A DNA stretch of 64,000 nt. Origin: Paenibacillus radicibacter (lineage in GTDB: Bacteria; Bacillota; Bacilli; Paenibacillales; NBRC-103111). Of this stretch, positions 62,875-64,000 are shown piece after piece. A model generated the notes under the pieces. It made no database searches. It was not told the origin of the DNA and saw only the letters and a program-made list of their open reading frames with translations. Where the stretch lies: NCBI RefSeq assembly GCF_024721995.1, contig NZ_JANQBC010000005.1, forward strand, positions 273,400-337,399. The letters are read 5' to 3'. The position numbers were made by a program, and so were the translations under genes. Every line of letters begins with the position of its first letter. Position 1 is the first letter of the stretch.

Positions 62875-63782
62875 GTATTTATGTAGCAGGACTTGATGGC
62901 GGCGGAACGAAGACAGCGGTTAAGGTGATGGATGCAAGCGGGAAGCTCGTGCATGCCTTTACTTCCGGTGCGATCAATTACAATGGACAAGATGAAGCGA
63001 GTGTACACGCAAGCTTGGAGGTTATTTTTAACACGATAGCTGAGGTGTGTGGTGGGCTTGAGCATTGTAAGCAGGTATGTATTGGTGCGGCAGGGGTTAG
63101 TAATCCAACGGTTTCTTCGCGCCTAACAGCGAGTGTGCGTGCATGTGGATATGTTGGTGGCTTGCTTATTACTGGTGATCAGGAAACAGCGCTGTGCGGA
63201 GCACATGAACGGGAATACGGGCTGATCCTGATTGCAGGTACAGGTTCGATTTGTTATGGAAAGAATGAGTCTGGCATCACTTGTCGTGCAGGCGGTTATG
63301 GGCATCTGATTGATGACGAAGGTAGCGGATACAGCATTGGCCGTGATTTGTTGTCACTACTCGTACGAGTGAATGATGGCAGAATGCCCGCTTCAATCGT
63401 GCCTCAGATGATCTATGAGCAATTGCAGATGAATGCTGTGCAGCAGATCATTCAATTTGTGTATGATAAAGGGACGAATAAGAAAGATATAGCAGCGCTT
63501 GCTCCGATTCTATCGCGTGCTTGTGAAGCGGGCGATGCAGCGGCACTAGCCATTGCGGATCAATGTGCGCAGTCATTATTAGAACTTGTTATACCTGTTG
63601 CGAAGAAGTTAGAACTTCAAGAGGGTAGCCTTGGCATGGCAGGCAGCGTGCTGCTTCATAACATGCATGTGCAGCAAGCTTTCATAGAGAAACTAAAGTT
63701 TATTTTTCCAAAAATGAGTTGTCTACCTGCTGAGCATGATGCTGCGACAGGTGCGGGACTTATGGCTCTGAATCGTTTATAG
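62871..63782 (+). CDS. murK: BadF/BadG/BcrA-type amino-sugar kinase (GlcNAc/MurNAc kinase-like)
   Basis: 303 residues, ASKHA kinase. AGLDGGGTKTAVKVMD is the phosphate-1 loop, LIAGTGSICYGKNE and GGYGHLIDDEGSGYSIGRDLL are typical of eukaryotic-type GlcNAc kinases and MurK of clostridia, which phosphorylate GlcNAc and MurNAc at C6. Such a kinase would supply MurNAc-6-P to MurQ when uptake is by ABC importer and not by a PTS. Last gene of the operon; no terminator is seen before the IS end. Confidence 0.85.
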   Translation: MSIYVAGLDGGGTKTAVKVMDASGKLVHAFTSGAINYNGQDEASVHASLEVIFNTIAEVCGGLEHCKQVCIGAAGVSNPTVSSRLTASVRACGYVGGLLITGDQETALCGAHEREYGLILIAGTGSICYGKNESGITCRAGGYGHLIDDEGSGYSIGRDLLSLLVRVNDGRMPASIVPQMIYEQLQMNAVQQIIQFVYDKGTNKKDIAALAPILSRACEAGDAAALAIADQCAQSLLELVIPVAKKLELQEGSLGMAGSVLLHNMHVQQAFIEKLKFIFPKMSCLPAEHDAATGAGLMALNRL

Positions 63783-63825
63783 GGTAAATAAAAAATGACC
63801 CCCATGGCTTGAACACTTTTTGAAG

Positions 63826-64000
63826 TGACCCCTAAAAGTTAGACACGGTTATTTCATCAGGCAGCTTGGGTGAAATGAGTTCGGTACTGTACCGGACTCA
63901 TTTTTAATTTTGCCTTCATCCGTTTCGTATTGTAGTAATCTATATATTTTTCTAGTTCAGTTTTAAAATGCTCCACACTTTCAAATTCCTTTAAGTATAG
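63826..64000. mobile_element. IS3-family element, one end (continues beyond window)
   Basis: TGACCCCTAAAAGTTAGACAC (63826-63846) resembles the terminal repeat of IS3-family elements of the IS150 group, lying just outside the transposase stop. A second, poorer TGACCCCC lies at 63796. The remaining element is outside the window. Confidence 0.75.
63857..64000 (-). CDS. IS3-family transposase OrfB, C-terminal end
   Basis: The last 47 residues: YLKEFESVEHFKTELEKYI, then DYYNTKRMKAKLKMSPVQYR and THFTQAA, the standard end of IS150-group OrfB with the YYN-x-KR-x-K-x-K-L-x-SP-x-x-YR motif of the DDE integrase core. Open through base 64000. Intact as far as seen. Confidence 0.92.
   Translation of the reverse strand, partial: LYLKEFESVEHFKTELEKYIDYYNTKRMKAKLKMSPVQYRTHFTQAA

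Overview
The window looks like a chromosomal segment of a low-to-moderate GC, endospore-forming Firmicute of the Paenibacillus type. The basis is gene content and order (tsaE-tsaB-rimI-tsaD, ABC-F, moaC, tatA/tatC, groESL, and ydcC-alr-mazEF-tex-cmpA-sprT, all recognisable from Bacillus), strong AGGAGG-type ribosome binding sites, spore genes (GerA-type germination protein, CmpA), a Tyr T-box leader, CIRCE/HrcA control of groESL and many Rho-independent terminators. No database search was run; names rest on motifs, length and context.

Layout. 1-0.4 kb: 5' part of a Ku NHEJ gene. 0.5-4.8 kb: a TagA-type glycosyltransferase, then the t6A tRNA modification genes tsaE, tsaB and tsaD with rimI. 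5.1-13.4 kb: chemoreceptor, a cluster of DnaA boxes, SGNH hydrolase, orphan GerA protein, MFS transporter and ABC-F ATPase. 13.6-19.7 kb: formyl-THF ligase, molybdenum cofactor genes, Tat translocase, groES-groEL. 19.66-21.95 kb: a degenerate integrative element at the 3' end of groEL, bounded by 20-bp direct repeats, with a membrane-anchored XRE regulator, a small membrane protein, a transposase fragment and a decayed tyrosine integrase beside the right repeat. 22-25.4 kb: YitT protein, ABC-2 exporter, HsmA-like protein. 25.5-32.7 kb: T-box-controlled tyrS, then a class D sortase and a 1.4-kaa LPQTG surface protein. 32.8-38.3 kb: a two-component pair (7TMR-DISM hybrid kinase and REC-BTAD regulator) with a BrnT/BrnA-like toxin-antitoxin pair between its halves. 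38.3-44.8 kb: GNAT, rfbC, two amidohydrolases, TipAS MerR regulator, ankyrin lipoprotein, LysR regulator. 44.9-51.8 kb: ydcC-alr-mazEF-tex-cmpA-sprT. 51.8-52.4 kb: five tRNAs. 52.6-56.7 kb: MerR/CPBP protease pair, small membrane and secreted peptides, amino acid permease. 56.8-63.8 kb: an amino-sugar salvage operon (murQ, sugar ABC importer, GNAT, PIG-L deacetylase, BadF-type kinase). 63.8-64 kb: the end of an IS3-family element.

The least expected signals are: (i) a dispersed family of long palindromic elements in four intergenic copies (130-192 bp), three between a gene's 3' end and its terminator and one between the tyrS T-box terminator and the tyrS start; (ii) the groEL-targeted integrative element remnant; (iii) a DnaA-box cluster far from any visible origin; (iv) a structured leader able to mask the ydcC Shine-Dalgarno; (v) a BrnA antitoxin with a large extra C-terminal region; (vi) a 44-residue secreted Cys-containing peptide; and (vii) an ABC-importer form of the MurNAc/GlcNAc salvage pathway with acetyltransferase and deacetylase genes.
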